Origin: Seonamhaeicola maritimus
Lineage (GTDB): Bacteria > Bacteroidota > Bacteroidia > Flavobacteriales > Flavobacteriaceae
NCBI RefSeq assembly: GCF_008056315.1
Contig: NZ_VRKQ01000008.1
Location: 886,957-950,956, forward strand
Direction: 5' to 3'
Length of the DNA: 64,000 nucleotides
Shown here piece by piece: positions 44,856-54,725 of this stretch; the first letter of the stretch is position 1; each line of letters starts with the position of its first letter. The notes under the pieces were generated by a model. It was not told the origin of the DNA and ran no database searches. It saw nothing but the letters and a program-made list of their open reading frames with translations. Both the position numbers and the translations under genes were made by a program.

Positions 44856-46439
44856 ATGAATAAAATGAAGGGTTATCGAATAAAAAGTATGGTTAGTATT
44901 CTAATGATTATTTTTTTAAATATATCGTGCAAGGATAACCAATCAAAAGATTCGAATCTTAATAGCGTAAATAAAACACCTCCCAATATTATCTTTTTAA
45001 TGACCGATGACCAACGTTGGGATAATATGGGCTGTTATGGTAAGCCAGAGTTTGAAACCCCTAATATTGATAGGTTAGCCACAGAAAGTGTTGTTTTTGA
45101 TAAAGCCTTTTACGCAGTGGCTATTTGCATGCCCAGTCGAGTAACTATGCTCACAGGGCGGTATAATTCTAATCACAGAGTAGGTTTTGTGGCTCCAGAT
45201 AACTTTACCCTTTCTCAAGATGATTTTTCTAGAAGTTATCCGGCTTTGTTAAAAAAAGAAGGCTATAGAACAGGATTTATTGGTAAAGTTGGATTCACCG
45301 TTTCAGAAAAAGCGCAAAGACCAAGTACCCCGAAGGAACATTTTTACAAAGAAAATTTATCAGGCACATTCGATTTTTTTGCTGGAGCAGAAACAGTGGA
45401 TACCAAAGGCTTCATTGCATGGCCCGAAAATGATGTAGAATTACAAAGAATATATGCGGAGCCCAATAGAAAGAAATACACTAGAACGCTTCGAACAGGT
45501 GAAGCTATGTTAAGGTTTATAGATACACAACCTAAAGATCAACCATTTTGCTTATCAGTTAGTTTTTATGCTGTAAAACATGATAACAATAATCATATGT
45601 ATATGCCGCATTTCGATTTGTTTAAAAATAACAGGTTTTCCGTACCACAGAATTGGGTAGAAGGCACCAATGAGGAATTGCCAAAAGTGGTAAAGGATAA
45701 TGCCAGAGGGTATTATTTGCATAAGCAGCGGTCGTCAACCCCAGATAAACACCAGAGATTGGTTCGTCGTTTTGCAACACAAGGTTATTCTGTAGATCAA
45801 CAAGTAGGGCTGTTAGTTGAAAAACTAAAAGAAAAGGGTATGTTAGAAAATACCGTTATTATTTATACAAGTGATAATGGACGTTTTCAAGGATCTCATG
45901 GATTGTTTGACAAGTGTTTGTTATATGAAGAATCTGTAAAAGCACCACTGATTGTTTATGATGGCCGAGTGGCTTCCAAAGAAAATGCGCGAAGAGAAAA
46001 CGCATTGATTTCATCCGTGGATATAGCGCCTACTATTTTATCTTTTGCTAACATTGAAGCACCTAAAAGTATGCAAGGAAAAGATTTTACTCCGGTGATA
46101 AACAAAACTCAAGATATGTCGCAATGGCGTGATGCCGTCTTTATGGAAGATTTATTTCTGGTCGATATGTTTAAACAAAGAGCAAAGCCGGAAGCGGAAG
46201 TTTTAAGAGCTAACCAAAAATTAATAGAAGAAAACAAATCGTACCGTTCACATGGGGTTAGAACAGACCGTTTCAAATACTTTGTGTATTACGAACATAC
46301 CCCTAAAATTGAAGAGTTATATGATGTAGAAAACGATCCTCAAGAACAGCATAATTTAGTAAATAGTAAAGAGCATAGAACGGTGCTTAAAGAATTAAGA
46401 AAAAAGACCGAAGAAATGTATCAAGAGGTTTTGCCTTAA
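44856..46439 (+). CDS. S1-family sulfatase, lipoprotein
   Basis: The protein has 527 residues, with a lipoprotein signal (N-I-S-C, Cys25) whose leader matches those at 34087 and 35510. Motifs: M-T-D-D-Q-R-W (49-55), I-C-M-P-S-R with formylglycine precursor Cys91, I-G-K-V-G-F where most relatives have G-K-W-H (so the usual His is missing), and T-S-D-N-G-R-F-Q-G-S-H-G-L-F-D-K. It is preceded by a 187-bp gap, which makes it a plausible start of a sub-operon, and begins a cassette with a beta-helix protein, a long heparinase-like protein and an esterase. Confidence 0.94.
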   Translation: MNKMKGYRIKSMVSILMIIFLNISCKDNQSKDSNLNSVNKTPPNIIFLMTDDQRWDNMGCYGKPEFETPNIDRLATESVVFDKAFYAVAICMPSRVTMLTGRYNSNHRVGFVAPDNFTLSQDDFSRSYPALLKKEGYRTGFIGKVGFTVSEKAQRPSTPKEHFYKENLSGTFDFFAGAETVDTKGFIAWPENDVELQRIYAEPNRKKYTRTLRTGEAMLRFIDTQPKDQPFCLSVSFYAVKHDNNNHMYMPHFDLFKNNRFSVPQNWVEGTNEELPKVVKDNARGYYLHKQRSSTPDKHQRLVRRFATQGYSVDQQVGLLVEKLKEKGMLENTVIIYTSDNGRFQGSHGLFDKCLLYEESVKAPLIVYDGRVASKENARRENALISSVDIAPTILSFANIEAPKSMQGKDFTPVINKTQDMSQWRDAVFMEDLFLVDMFKQRAKPEAEVLRANQKLIEENKSYRSHGVRTDRFKYFVYYEHTPKIEELYDVENDPQEQHNLVNSKEHRTVLKELRKKTEEMYQEVLP

Positions 46440-46446
46440 AGAATAA

Positions 46447-47880
46447 ATGAAAATATCAATAATAATGAAGTTAAAAACGAAATACGGAATAGAGTTGTTT
46501 TTTTGTGTTTTAGTCACATTTTTATTCTTTGGAATCTCATGTCAATCGCCCAAGGAAGATAAGGCACCGGAGCCTAGTTTTATTGTAATAGATAATCTTT
46601 CAGATTTAAAATTGTATGCTGCTAAAGATAGCGTAAAGATTAGGTTAAAAAGTGGGAACTATCAAATTGATGAAGCCGAAAGTATTCGTTTTTTGAGGTT
46701 TACAGGTAGTAATTCCCATTATGATTTTACAGGTGTTCGTTTTATGGTTGATACCAAATTGTTTAGCCGTAAGGATTTGAAAATAAGCAATGACGGAAAC
46801 TCAATGTATTGTGCTATAGAAATTTCAGGTAACCATGTCGTTATTGAAGGTTTATACATTGAAACCTATGGCGATAAACCAGGTAGACAAAGTAAAAACA
46901 AGATATTTAATATTGTTGGGACTGACGTAACGCTTAAAGATGTTGAGGTGAGGACTTCAGGTTCAAACCCCTATGGTTATGGTAGTTTGTTTGGACTAGG
47001 AGGTGGAGACGTTAGAAAAATGAACGGTATTCGTGTTGGGTATCCCGCTAAAGATGTAAAACTAATTGGCTGCAAAGTACATATGCGGGCTATGGGGCAT
47101 GCTATATTTTTACAAGGCGCTGAAAATACATTTATAGAAGACTGTCATGTAGATGGTTTGTTAAGAACTACAGATGCTATACTTGCTGAAACCTCAGGGT
47201 ATATGTTCGATAAAGACTTTTATGCAAAAAAACCAAAACATGCTCATAAACCGGGATATGTAGAGGGGACTATAATTGGTTTAGATGGTAAAATACTCCC
47301 AGGTGAAATTATCTCATTAAGTGAAGATGGTATACGTATGTATCCAGAATATAATGGGCATCCAACAAAGAATACCACTATAAAGGACTGTACCGTGTTT
47401 CAAATGCGAAGAGGTATTTGTACAGGACTTAGTACATCTGGAGATAAAGTAATTAATTGTATGGTTCGTGAATGCGTGGCAACAGGTTTCAATGTGGGTA
47501 ACAATGATAGCATAGTTAATTGTAGGGCAGACGCTAAGTTCGCCGAAGCTTTTGGCGTGCCTTATACCAAGGCAAAAAATGCCTATGTAGAAATTGAAAT
47601 TTTAGATAGTCGTGATGGTATGGCCAACAACTTATTGGCAAAAATCAATGGGTCGGGACATGAGGTTAAAATTAAAACCGCAAATCCTGAATATATTCCT
47701 GAAACTATGGTAATTAAACTGGCTACTTGGGAGAGTTACGGGAATTTCCATAAAAATGCTAGCATGCATGCCACTAATATTAAGCTAGATAACCAAACCC
47801 AAACAAAAGTTTTGCTATTACCTGGAACGGTTAATGAAGATTTGGTTGGTACAGCAGAAGTTGTTAAAGTAGAACAATAA
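46447..47880 (+). CDS. Right-handed beta-helix protein, candidate lyase, lipoprotein (uncharacterised family)
   Basis: This 477-residue lipoprotein (G-I-S-C) reads as a parallel beta-helix: repeated hydrophobic strands with N/G turns, such as N-H-V-V-I-E-G-L-Y-I and N-T-F-I-E-D-C-H-V-D-G. It shares long stretches with the protein at 53180: S-G-S-N-P-Y-G-Y-G-S-L-F-G, M-G-H-A-I-F-L-Q, and a T-D-A-I-L-A-E-T-S-G segment, which are the likely active-site region. It matches no family I can name, though the fold is shared by PL6-, PL1- and GH28-type enzymes. It lies 7 bp after a sulfatase and 19 bp before a heparinase-like gene, so an elimination or hydrolysis role on the same glycan is inferred. 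Confidence 0.68.
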   Translation: MKISIIMKLKTKYGIELFFCVLVTFLFFGISCQSPKEDKAPEPSFIVIDNLSDLKLYAAKDSVKIRLKSGNYQIDEAESIRFLRFTGSNSHYDFTGVRFMVDTKLFSRKDLKISNDGNSMYCAIEISGNHVVIEGLYIETYGDKPGRQSKNKIFNIVGTDVTLKDVEVRTSGSNPYGYGSLFGLGGGDVRKMNGIRVGYPAKDVKLIGCKVHMRAMGHAIFLQGAENTFIEDCHVDGLLRTTDAILAETSGYMFDKDFYAKKPKHAHKPGYVEGTIIGLDGKILPGEIISLSEDGIRMYPEYNGHPTKNTTIKDCTVFQMRRGICTGLSTSGDKVINCMVRECVATGFNVGNNDSIVNCRADAKFAEAFGVPYTKAKNAYVEIEILDSRDGMANNLLAKINGSGHEVKIKTANPEYIPETMVIKLATWESYGNFHKNASMHATNIKLDNQTQTKVLLLPGTVNEDLVGTAEVVKVEQ

Positions 47881-47899
47881 AATTTAAAGTTGATTAAAA

Positions 47900-50675
47900 A
47901 TGAAGCACCTAGTATATAATATTCAAAATAAGATAAAACAGTTCAAGACAATTCTCTTAATAACATGTTTTGCAAGTTTTGGGACAGCTCAAGAATTAAA
48001 CAAAATTCCACTTCCCGAAAATTTGGAACAAGGTTATCCTAGAATTTATATCAGCCAGTCTGAAAAGAAAGATTTACAAAAAACTATAAAAAAGGAGGCA
48101 TGGGCCCAAGAAGTGCTTTCTGGAATTCACAAACGTATTGATGAACATGTGGAGCGTCATGTAGGGGATCCGGAGTGGATGGTATCCCGCCTTATGATGT
48201 ATTGGAAAACCAGGGCCACTAACGTTTATATCAATGGTATTTATTATTCACATGCCGATGGAGAAGCACCGGTTCCAACAGTGCGCTTTACTGGTTCGCG
48301 TGATAATACTACTAACTATGCCATGCCAGATTTGGAAGATATTCTTCCGTATATGGATGATGAACGTGGCCTTTATCTTCGAAATAAAACTAAGGAAGGA
48401 AGACCTTTGGAGTGGGTAGACCAGTCTAAAACAGGAGGCCAAATACATAGACATAACCAGAGAATTCTGGGATTAGCCAGAGATGCTTCCTTTTTGTATT
48501 GGCTTGAAGAAGATGAACGTTTTGCAAAATTTGCATTTGATGTTTTTGATACTTATACGATGGGTATGTATTATAGAAATGAGCCCATCGATCTACTCAA
48601 TGGCCATATTCAAACTTTAGTTGGTCTAGAGTGTTTTCAAGTTATACATGAGAGCAGTTTGATTTCGATTTCAGAACTTTATGATTTTCTGCATCAATAC
48701 ATTGAAAAGAATTATCCGGATAAAATTAAAATTTATGATGCAACCATAAAGAAATGGAATGATCAAATAATCAAGAATGGTGTGCCTCAAAACAACTGGA
48801 ATTTGCATCAGGCAAAGGTTATTCTTAAAGCGGGAATGGTTTTAAAGGATAATAAATTTTATGAAGATGGTAAGGGCCGTGAATATTACATGGACTATAT
48901 TTTGAATGTAACATCACCAAGGCAGTGGTCTACAACTAAATTTTTAGATTATGGTTATGATAAAAATAATGGAGTGTGGGCTGAATGTCCAGGTTATTCC
49001 TTTGGGGTTACTAAAGATTTAACGCATTTTATTAATGATTTTGATAATACATTTGATCATAACATACTTCCTTATATGCCGGTAATGGATAAGGCAGTTA
49101 AAGTACTCCCTCAGTATCTTTTTCCAAACGGGCAAACCGTTGCCTTTGGAGATAGCAATTATGGAGGACTAAGCACTAGCGCAATAAGCGATATGATACG
49201 TACTGCCCAAAAAAATGGAGATGAGGTATTGGAGAAAGAGTTCACGGGGATGTATCGATTATTTTCCCAAGATTCTAGATCGTCAAATCGGGGTAGAAGG
49301 CCACGGGCAAATATTAGTTCATTTTTTGCAAGCAAACCATTAGAATTAAACCCCAAATATCCCAAAGGTAACTTAGGGGATTACATAACGCAAACCTTCT
49401 ATGCACCAAATGTGAGTTGGCATGTACAACGTATGGGCCAAGGGAAAAATGGTATGATGGTTTCTTTAAACGGATCTTTAGGAAATCATATGCATGCCAA
49501 TGGTATTAATATGGAATTGTATGGAAAAGGATTTGTTCAAGGGGCAGACCCTGGAAAAGGAGCCGGGTATCTTCAACCAATCTATTTGGAATATTACTCG
49601 CAGTTCCCTGCACATAATACAGTGATGGTTGATGGGGCTTCTTCATATACTGAGATGCTGAGTTATCATGCATTTGATTTAATGGGGCAATATCCAAAGT
49701 CTGAACAAAAAGAAGGCTATTATACAGATATTACATATTCAGATGTATTCTTTTTAGAACCAGAAACACGAAGTGACCAATCTCGTTTGGTAAGTATTGT
49801 AAAAACAGGTGAAACTACAGGCTACTATGTAGATGTTTTTCGTTCTAAAAAACAAAGAAAAGGAGACAAGTTTCATGATTACTATTATCATAATTTAGGT
49901 CAGAGCATGCAGATTATGGATGCCTCAGGAAAACCACTAAATCTTACCACAAGTGAAGAAATGGGTTTTGCAGGAGGGCATTTATATGCATTGGATTATA
50001 TGTGGGATAAAAAATCTATAAAAACGAGTGAGGACTATCAGGCAGAATGGAAAATAGACATGCCAGAAGGAGAAGATGATGTATTCATGAACTTGTGGAT
50101 GCAGGGAACAGAAGGGCGCGAAGTGTTCTCCATAAAATCACCTCCAAATAAGGCCTTTAGGGGAAATGGAGGGTTGCCTTATGAAGTTAGTAAAAGTCCT
50201 TATTTGACTTTAACGGCTCGCCAACATGGTGAAGCATGGGAGCACCCATTCATCTCAATTTATGAACCATTTACTTCAAGTGAAGGTAAAAGTATTCAAA
50301 GTATTTCAAGTTTTGAGGATGAAAACGGTAGTTCAGAATTTGTTGGCTTAAATATTAAGCATAAATCTGGTCGTGAAGATATTGTGTTTTCTTTAGCAAA
50401 TCAGCAAAAAGTAAATTATAAAAGCATCACTACAGATGCTACCTATACTTTGGTAGCAAATGAAACTAATGGTGATTGGGTTGTTTTTATTGGAAATGGA
50501 AAAGAGGTAACTGCCAAGGGATATAGCATTTTCAACATCAGAAATAGGGAATGTTGTTTTGAAACAGCAGAACGGTAATTTAATGCTGCACAATGAGATT
50601 CCAGTTGAAATTATTTTTGATAATAATAAGATGAAGTTTGAAGAGGGTGACTTAAGAACAATTGTTCTTGAATAA
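47900..50675 (+). CDS. Long heparinase II/III-like protein, candidate lyase; likely frameshift near the 3' end
   Basis: The frame as written ends at 50578 (892 residues, last residues C-C-F-E-T-A-E-R). Removing one G from GGG at 50547-50549 keeps the frame open for about 43 further codons to TAA at 50673-50675, giving R-N-V-V-L-K-Q-Q-N-G and ending R-T-I-V-L-E. That tail fits a sandwich domain, so a single-base insertion (natural or sequencing error) is likely. The body is paralogous to 20667: V-S-R-L-M-M-Y-W-K-T, N-N-W-N-L-H-Q, W-A-E-C-P-G-Y-S, G-N-H-M-H-A-N-G and P-A-H-N-T-V-M-V-D-G. The signal ends G-T-A-Q. An alpha/beta hydrolase starts 18 bp after the restored stop, as in the other copy. 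Confidence 0.76.
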
Positions 50676-50693
50676 ATACTGAAAGTATTAAAA

Positions 50694-51629
50694 ATGAAAA
50701 TTACGTTAAGAAACATTAAATTAATAGTATTTCTTTTGCTATGTTGTCCTTTGGTTATATTGGCTCAAAAATCTCATGAAAAGGAAATACTAGATGCATT
50801 TCCAAATAAGGAAACGATTATTTATAAAACCGTTGATGAACAAGAGTTAGATATGACTATTTTTTATCCAGATGCAAAAAAAATTACATCTAAAAATCCA
50901 TGGATGATGCATGTTCATGGTGGAGGATGGGCTGGTGGAAGTAAATATAATGTATTAAAAAAGGCATTTTTAGGCACTTTAAAATCACTTTTAGATAAGG
51001 GTATAATTTGCGTAACAATTGAGTACCGTTTGGCTAGAGGTAAGTCCAATGCCTATGATGCGCTTGTAGATGCCAAAGATGCTGCCAGATTCCTTTTAAA
51101 AAATGCAAAACATTTCAAATTGCATAAAAAGAAATATGGTGTTTGGGGCGGTTCTGCTGGTGGACATTTAAGTTTATTAACTGCTTTAGGGAAAGATTCA
51201 GATTTCTTGGGAAACCATAAATTAACAGGAATAGCTCCTAAGTTTAAATGTGTGGTTTCTTATTTTCCTGCAACTTCACTTGTAAATAAAGATTTAGTAC
51301 CAGGGTCACTTTTCGAAAAACAAAGCTCATATGACAGGATTTTAGGAGATAGTTTAAGTAATAAGCCGGTATTGGCTAAGTTACTGAGTCCAACAGAGCA
51401 GCTGAACAAAAAAAGTCCACCAGTTTTATTAATTCATGGTGATAAAGATAAGGTGCTACCAATCATTAATTCTACTTATATGGTAGAGGTTGCCAAAGAA
51501 AAAAGGGCAGATGTAGAGCTGTTAACCATTAAGAATGCAGCACATAGTTTTCATGGTGAGAATATTTCACCATCAATACAAGAATTAAACGATTACGCTA
51601 CTCAATTTATATTAACTCATTTAAAATAA
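50694..51629 (+). CDS. Secreted alpha/beta hydrolase (BD-FAE/esterase-lipase type)
   Basis: This 311-residue protein has a Sec signal (ending I-L-A-Q, about 25). It has the full esterase set: H-V-H-G-G-G-W-A-G-G (oxyanion, 73-82), W-G-G-S-A-G-G-H with Ser154, H-G-D-K-D-K with Asp252, and A-A-H-S-F-H-G with a catalytic His. Unlike its counterpart at 23503 it keeps the canonical HGGGW. It likely removes acyl groups from oligosaccharides. It starts 12 bp before a GH28-like gene's start codon. Confidence 0.88.
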   Translation: MKITLRNIKLIVFLLLCCPLVILAQKSHEKEILDAFPNKETIIYKTVDEQELDMTIFYPDAKKITSKNPWMMHVHGGGWAGGSKYNVLKKAFLGTLKSLLDKGIICVTIEYRLARGKSNAYDALVDAKDAARFLLKNAKHFKLHKKKYGVWGGSAGGHLSLLTALGKDSDFLGNHKLTGIAPKFKCVVSYFPATSLVNKDLVPGSLFEKQSSYDRILGDSLSNKPVLAKLLSPTEQLNKKSPPVLLIHGDKDKVLPIINSTYMVEVAKEKRADVELLTIKNAAHSFHGENISPSIQELNDYATQFILTHLK

Positions 51630-51641
51630 AAGCGATTAATT

Positions 51642-53177
51642 ATGATTTACTTTAATACAGCTTACCTTAAGAATATTTACGTATTTATGGGGCTTTTTTT
51701 AGTTTCTGTTTTTATATTTTCATGTAATGATAAATCTAAGAACAAGCAAAATACAGAGAATGTAAAAGTATATCCAGCACCAGAAGGTATTGAACTTTCA
51801 CAAGCCTTTAAAGTGGAAGTTGAAGGCAAAGAGGTACCTGTTTACAATTTCACAATTCCTGCACGTGAACCAATTCCACGTCTCAATCATTCTCGAAGTG
51901 AATTTGGGTTGGCTTCATTTGCTTCATTTGATATGAATGCCAAGGCAGAAGTAAAGGTAACCTACCCAGAAGCGGTTAATTCAGTAAAAATATTGCCTAC
52001 GTCATATGGGGTAGAATCAACTGTTGAAGGTAATGTCATTACATTTTCAATTGATAAACCTAGTAATCTAACAATAGAAGTAAATGGTGACTGGTATGAG
52101 TCTTTGCACATTTTTGCTAATTCGTTTGAAGAAAATGTTCCAGATAAAGACGATCCTAACGTTATATATTTTGGACCAGGAGTTCATGATGTTACTACTG
52201 TAGTCGTTGATGATAGTACCACCGTGTATATTGCTGGAGGAGCTTATTTAAAGGCAGGATTGGATTCTGAAGAAGATGAAGTTGAATTACGAGGTAGAAA
52301 AAGAAACCCTCCAACGTTCTTCCTTCAAGGAAAACATATGACAATTAGAGGACGTGGAATCATAGACCAATCTGCTATTCCAAGACCCAAAAGACGGTAT
52401 ACCATATTTACACAAAAGTCTGTTGATATAAAGATTGAAGGGGTTATTATTCGGGACCCAAGCCATTGGACTATTCCGTTGCAAGCTTCAGACAATATTC
52501 ATGTAGACAATATTAAAATATTGGGATGGCGTGGAAATTCAGACGGTGTAGATATTTCTAACAGTCGTGATGTATTGGTTGAAAACTGTTTTTTTAGAAC
52601 CTTGGATGATGCTGTGGTGGTAAAATCATTTGAAGGTCGGGGTGAGGTCAAAAATATACATACCCGAAAATGTGTAGTTTGGAATGAGTTGGCCCATTCA
52701 TTAAGTATAGGTGCTGAGGTACGTGAAAATGTTACCAATGTATTATTTGAGGATTGTGATGTTATTCATGATGTGGGACGAGAAACAGCATTACGTGTTT
52801 ACCATTGTGATGATGCATTGATAAGTGATATTACTTTTAAAGACATACGAATTGAAGAAGCTCGTAGGTTAATCTCTGTTTGGATTGGTAAAACCCGTTG
52901 GACAGAAACAGAGGAGCGAGGCAATGTTAGAAGCGTTGTATTTAAAGACATTGTAGCAACTTCAGCACCAATTGATACTACGTTAACAGGGTTTCAAGAT
53001 GGAACGGATTGGAAACCGTACATAATAAGAGACCATGCAAGTATGCTATTAACCGGCTTTGATGACACCCACACAGCAGAAAATATCATTTTTGATAATG
53101 TTGTGTTAGATGGTAAAAAAGTTGAAGAACATCAGGTCAAAGCAAATGAGTTTGTGAAGAATATTCAATTTAAATAA
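51642..53177 (+). CDS. GH28-like beta-helix glycosidase, lipoprotein
   Basis: The protein has 511 residues with a lipoprotein signal (I-F-S-C, Cys28), an N-terminal sandwich-like region (about 40-180) and a parallel beta-helix (about 180-500). The helix bears G-N-S-D-G-V-D-I and T-L-D-D-A-V-V-V-K-S, equivalent to the N-T-D-G and D-D motifs carrying the catalytic Asp residues of GH28 polygalacturonases; the downstream G-H-G motif of GH28 reads S-I-G-A-E-V here. It is therefore GH28-like rather than a standard pectinase, perhaps an exo-enzyme on uronic acid linkages. The next gene begins 2 bp after its stop. Confidence 0.8.
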   Translation: MIYFNTAYLKNIYVFMGLFLVSVFIFSCNDKSKNKQNTENVKVYPAPEGIELSQAFKVEVEGKEVPVYNFTIPAREPIPRLNHSRSEFGLASFASFDMNAKAEVKVTYPEAVNSVKILPTSYGVESTVEGNVITFSIDKPSNLTIEVNGDWYESLHIFANSFEENVPDKDDPNVIYFGPGVHDVTTVVVDDSTTVYIAGGAYLKAGLDSEEDEVELRGRKRNPPTFFLQGKHMTIRGRGIIDQSAIPRPKRRYTIFTQKSVDIKIEGVIIRDPSHWTIPLQASDNIHVDNIKILGWRGNSDGVDISNSRDVLVENCFFRTLDDAVVVKSFEGRGEVKNIHTRKCVVWNELAHSLSIGAEVRENVTNVLFEDCDVIHDVGRETALRVYHCDDALISDITFKDIRIEEARRLISVWIGKTRWTETEERGNVRSVVFKDIVATSAPIDTTLTGFQDGTDWKPYIIRDHASMLLTGFDDTHTAENIIFDNVVLDGKKVEEHQVKANEFVKNIQFK

Positions 53178-53179
53178 CC

Positions 53180-54532
53180 ATGTCTCAAGTTCGTAGCGCT
53201 TTAATAATATTATGTATATGTTTTTTTTCTGATTTGTTCGCAAAACAAATTCGAATAAGCAGTCTTGAAGAACTTTCGGAGTATGCTGAAAAAAGTGGAA
53301 ATAGTATTACACTTGCACCGGGCATCTATAAATTAGCTGAATTTTTAACCGTAGATTCTTTAGAAGCCAGACGTAATAGAAAAATGTATCAATTCATAAC
53401 CTTTAGTGGTGATAATAATACATTCAATTTTAAAGGTGTTAAGATTTTAGTAGACACAGAATTACGAACAATTTTAAAACCTAAAATTCATTCAACAGAA
53501 TTTCTTATTTCCGGTAGTGGTAATACTATTAGTGGACTAAAGCTAGAATATATTGGGAAAGGAACTTCTCCGGGTGGAGTAGCCCTTGAGGTTGCGGGTA
53601 ACAACAACATAGTTAGAGGTGTTACAATACATGTTACAGGGTCATATCCTTATGGGTATGGTGATCTTTTTGGAAAGGGAAGAGAAAGTGTCATTAGACA
53701 TAAGAAACATAGTGGTTTTTTGGTGACAGGAAGTAATACAAAAATTCTTGGTTGTAAACTTTATATGAAGTCTTTCGGTCATGGTTTTTTTATTCAGAAG
53801 AATGCCGAAAATATCTATTTTGAGGATTGTTACGTGGAAGGAGAAGTAAGAAAGACAGACGAAATACTAGGTGAAACATCAGGACCTGCCTTTGATGTGA
53901 ATTTTAAAACTTGGACCGAAAACCGATCAGGCGAATACAAGGTTACACCTGGTTATGTGAAATCTTTGTGTGAAGATGGTTTTCGTACTTATGGGAGAAT
54001 AAAGAATATTCAATTTAAAAATTGTACTGCTAAAAATACACGAGCTGGGTTTGAATTAAGAGCAGCTAGTAATGTCAACCTTGAAAATTGCAAAGCAATA
54101 GGAACAGAGCGAGGATTTTGGGTAGGTGATAATGCTATTTTAGAAAATTGCAAAGGTGATGCAGCCCATGGCCCTTTATTTTATATTGAAGGAAGTTCTG
54201 TAAAGGCACAATTCACATTAATGTCAACCACGGCAAATGTAATGGTACATGTTTTGGGGACTATTCAAGAATCTAATAATGAAGTTGTAATTAAAACCGA
54301 AAAGGAGGGCACAATACGTCCTTCTAAAGTCCCAATCCTCATTGGTTTTTCACCTCCTAGACATGGTGAATCCATGTCGCCTATAGCGGATTTTGAAACT
54401 TCGGGTTTAAAGCTAACCAATGAAACAAGGATGCCACTAATTATTGGTGGTCAAGCTAAAGATTGTGAATTAAAAACGTTTGGAAGTGTAATTGAAAATA
54501 AGGGAACTAAGGTTAATATTATCAATTTATAA
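53180..54532 (+). CDS. Right-handed beta-helix protein, candidate lyase (paralogue of 46447)
   Basis: This 450-residue secreted protein has a signal peptide ending L-F-A-K (about 21) and no lipobox. The beta-helix shares with the protein at 46447 the segments G-S-Y-P-Y-G-Y-G-D-L-F-G, F-G-H-G-F-F-I-Q, and T-D-E-I-L-G-E-T-S-G, plus a following P-G-Y-V and S-E-D-G or C-E-D-G-F stretch. Conserved His, Asp, Glu and Lys residues in these blocks are candidate catalytic or metal-binding groups. It begins 2 bp after the GH28-like gene, so the two are translationally linked. The family is not one that I recognise. Confidence 0.68.
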   Translation: MSQVRSALIILCICFFSDLFAKQIRISSLEELSEYAEKSGNSITLAPGIYKLAEFLTVDSLEARRNRKMYQFITFSGDNNTFNFKGVKILVDTELRTILKPKIHSTEFLISGSGNTISGLKLEYIGKGTSPGGVALEVAGNNNIVRGVTIHVTGSYPYGYGDLFGKGRESVIRHKKHSGFLVTGSNTKILGCKLYMKSFGHGFFIQKNAENIYFEDCYVEGEVRKTDEILGETSGPAFDVNFKTWTENRSGEYKVTPGYVKSLCEDGFRTYGRIKNIQFKNCTAKNTRAGFELRAASNVNLENCKAIGTERGFWVGDNAILENCKGDAAHGPLFYIEGSSVKAQFTLMSTTANVMVHVLGTIQESNNEVVIKTEKEGTIRPSKVPILIGFSPPRHGESMSPIADFETSGLKLTNETRMPLIIGGQAKDCELKTFGSVIENKGTKVNIINL

Positions 54533-54725
54533 CCCGCTCTCAATAATGAGAATATTTTGAAACCATTATTTTTCATGCATTTATTTTGATAAACTTATTT
54601 GGTTTTACTAGAAAATATTTTTTTTCAACGTAAAGGTGATTTTTAATTTCAAGGTTTTATAAAATAGATAGTAGGATTAAAACCTTTGACGAAAAGTGAT
54701 TAAAACAAAATATCAACATAATATT

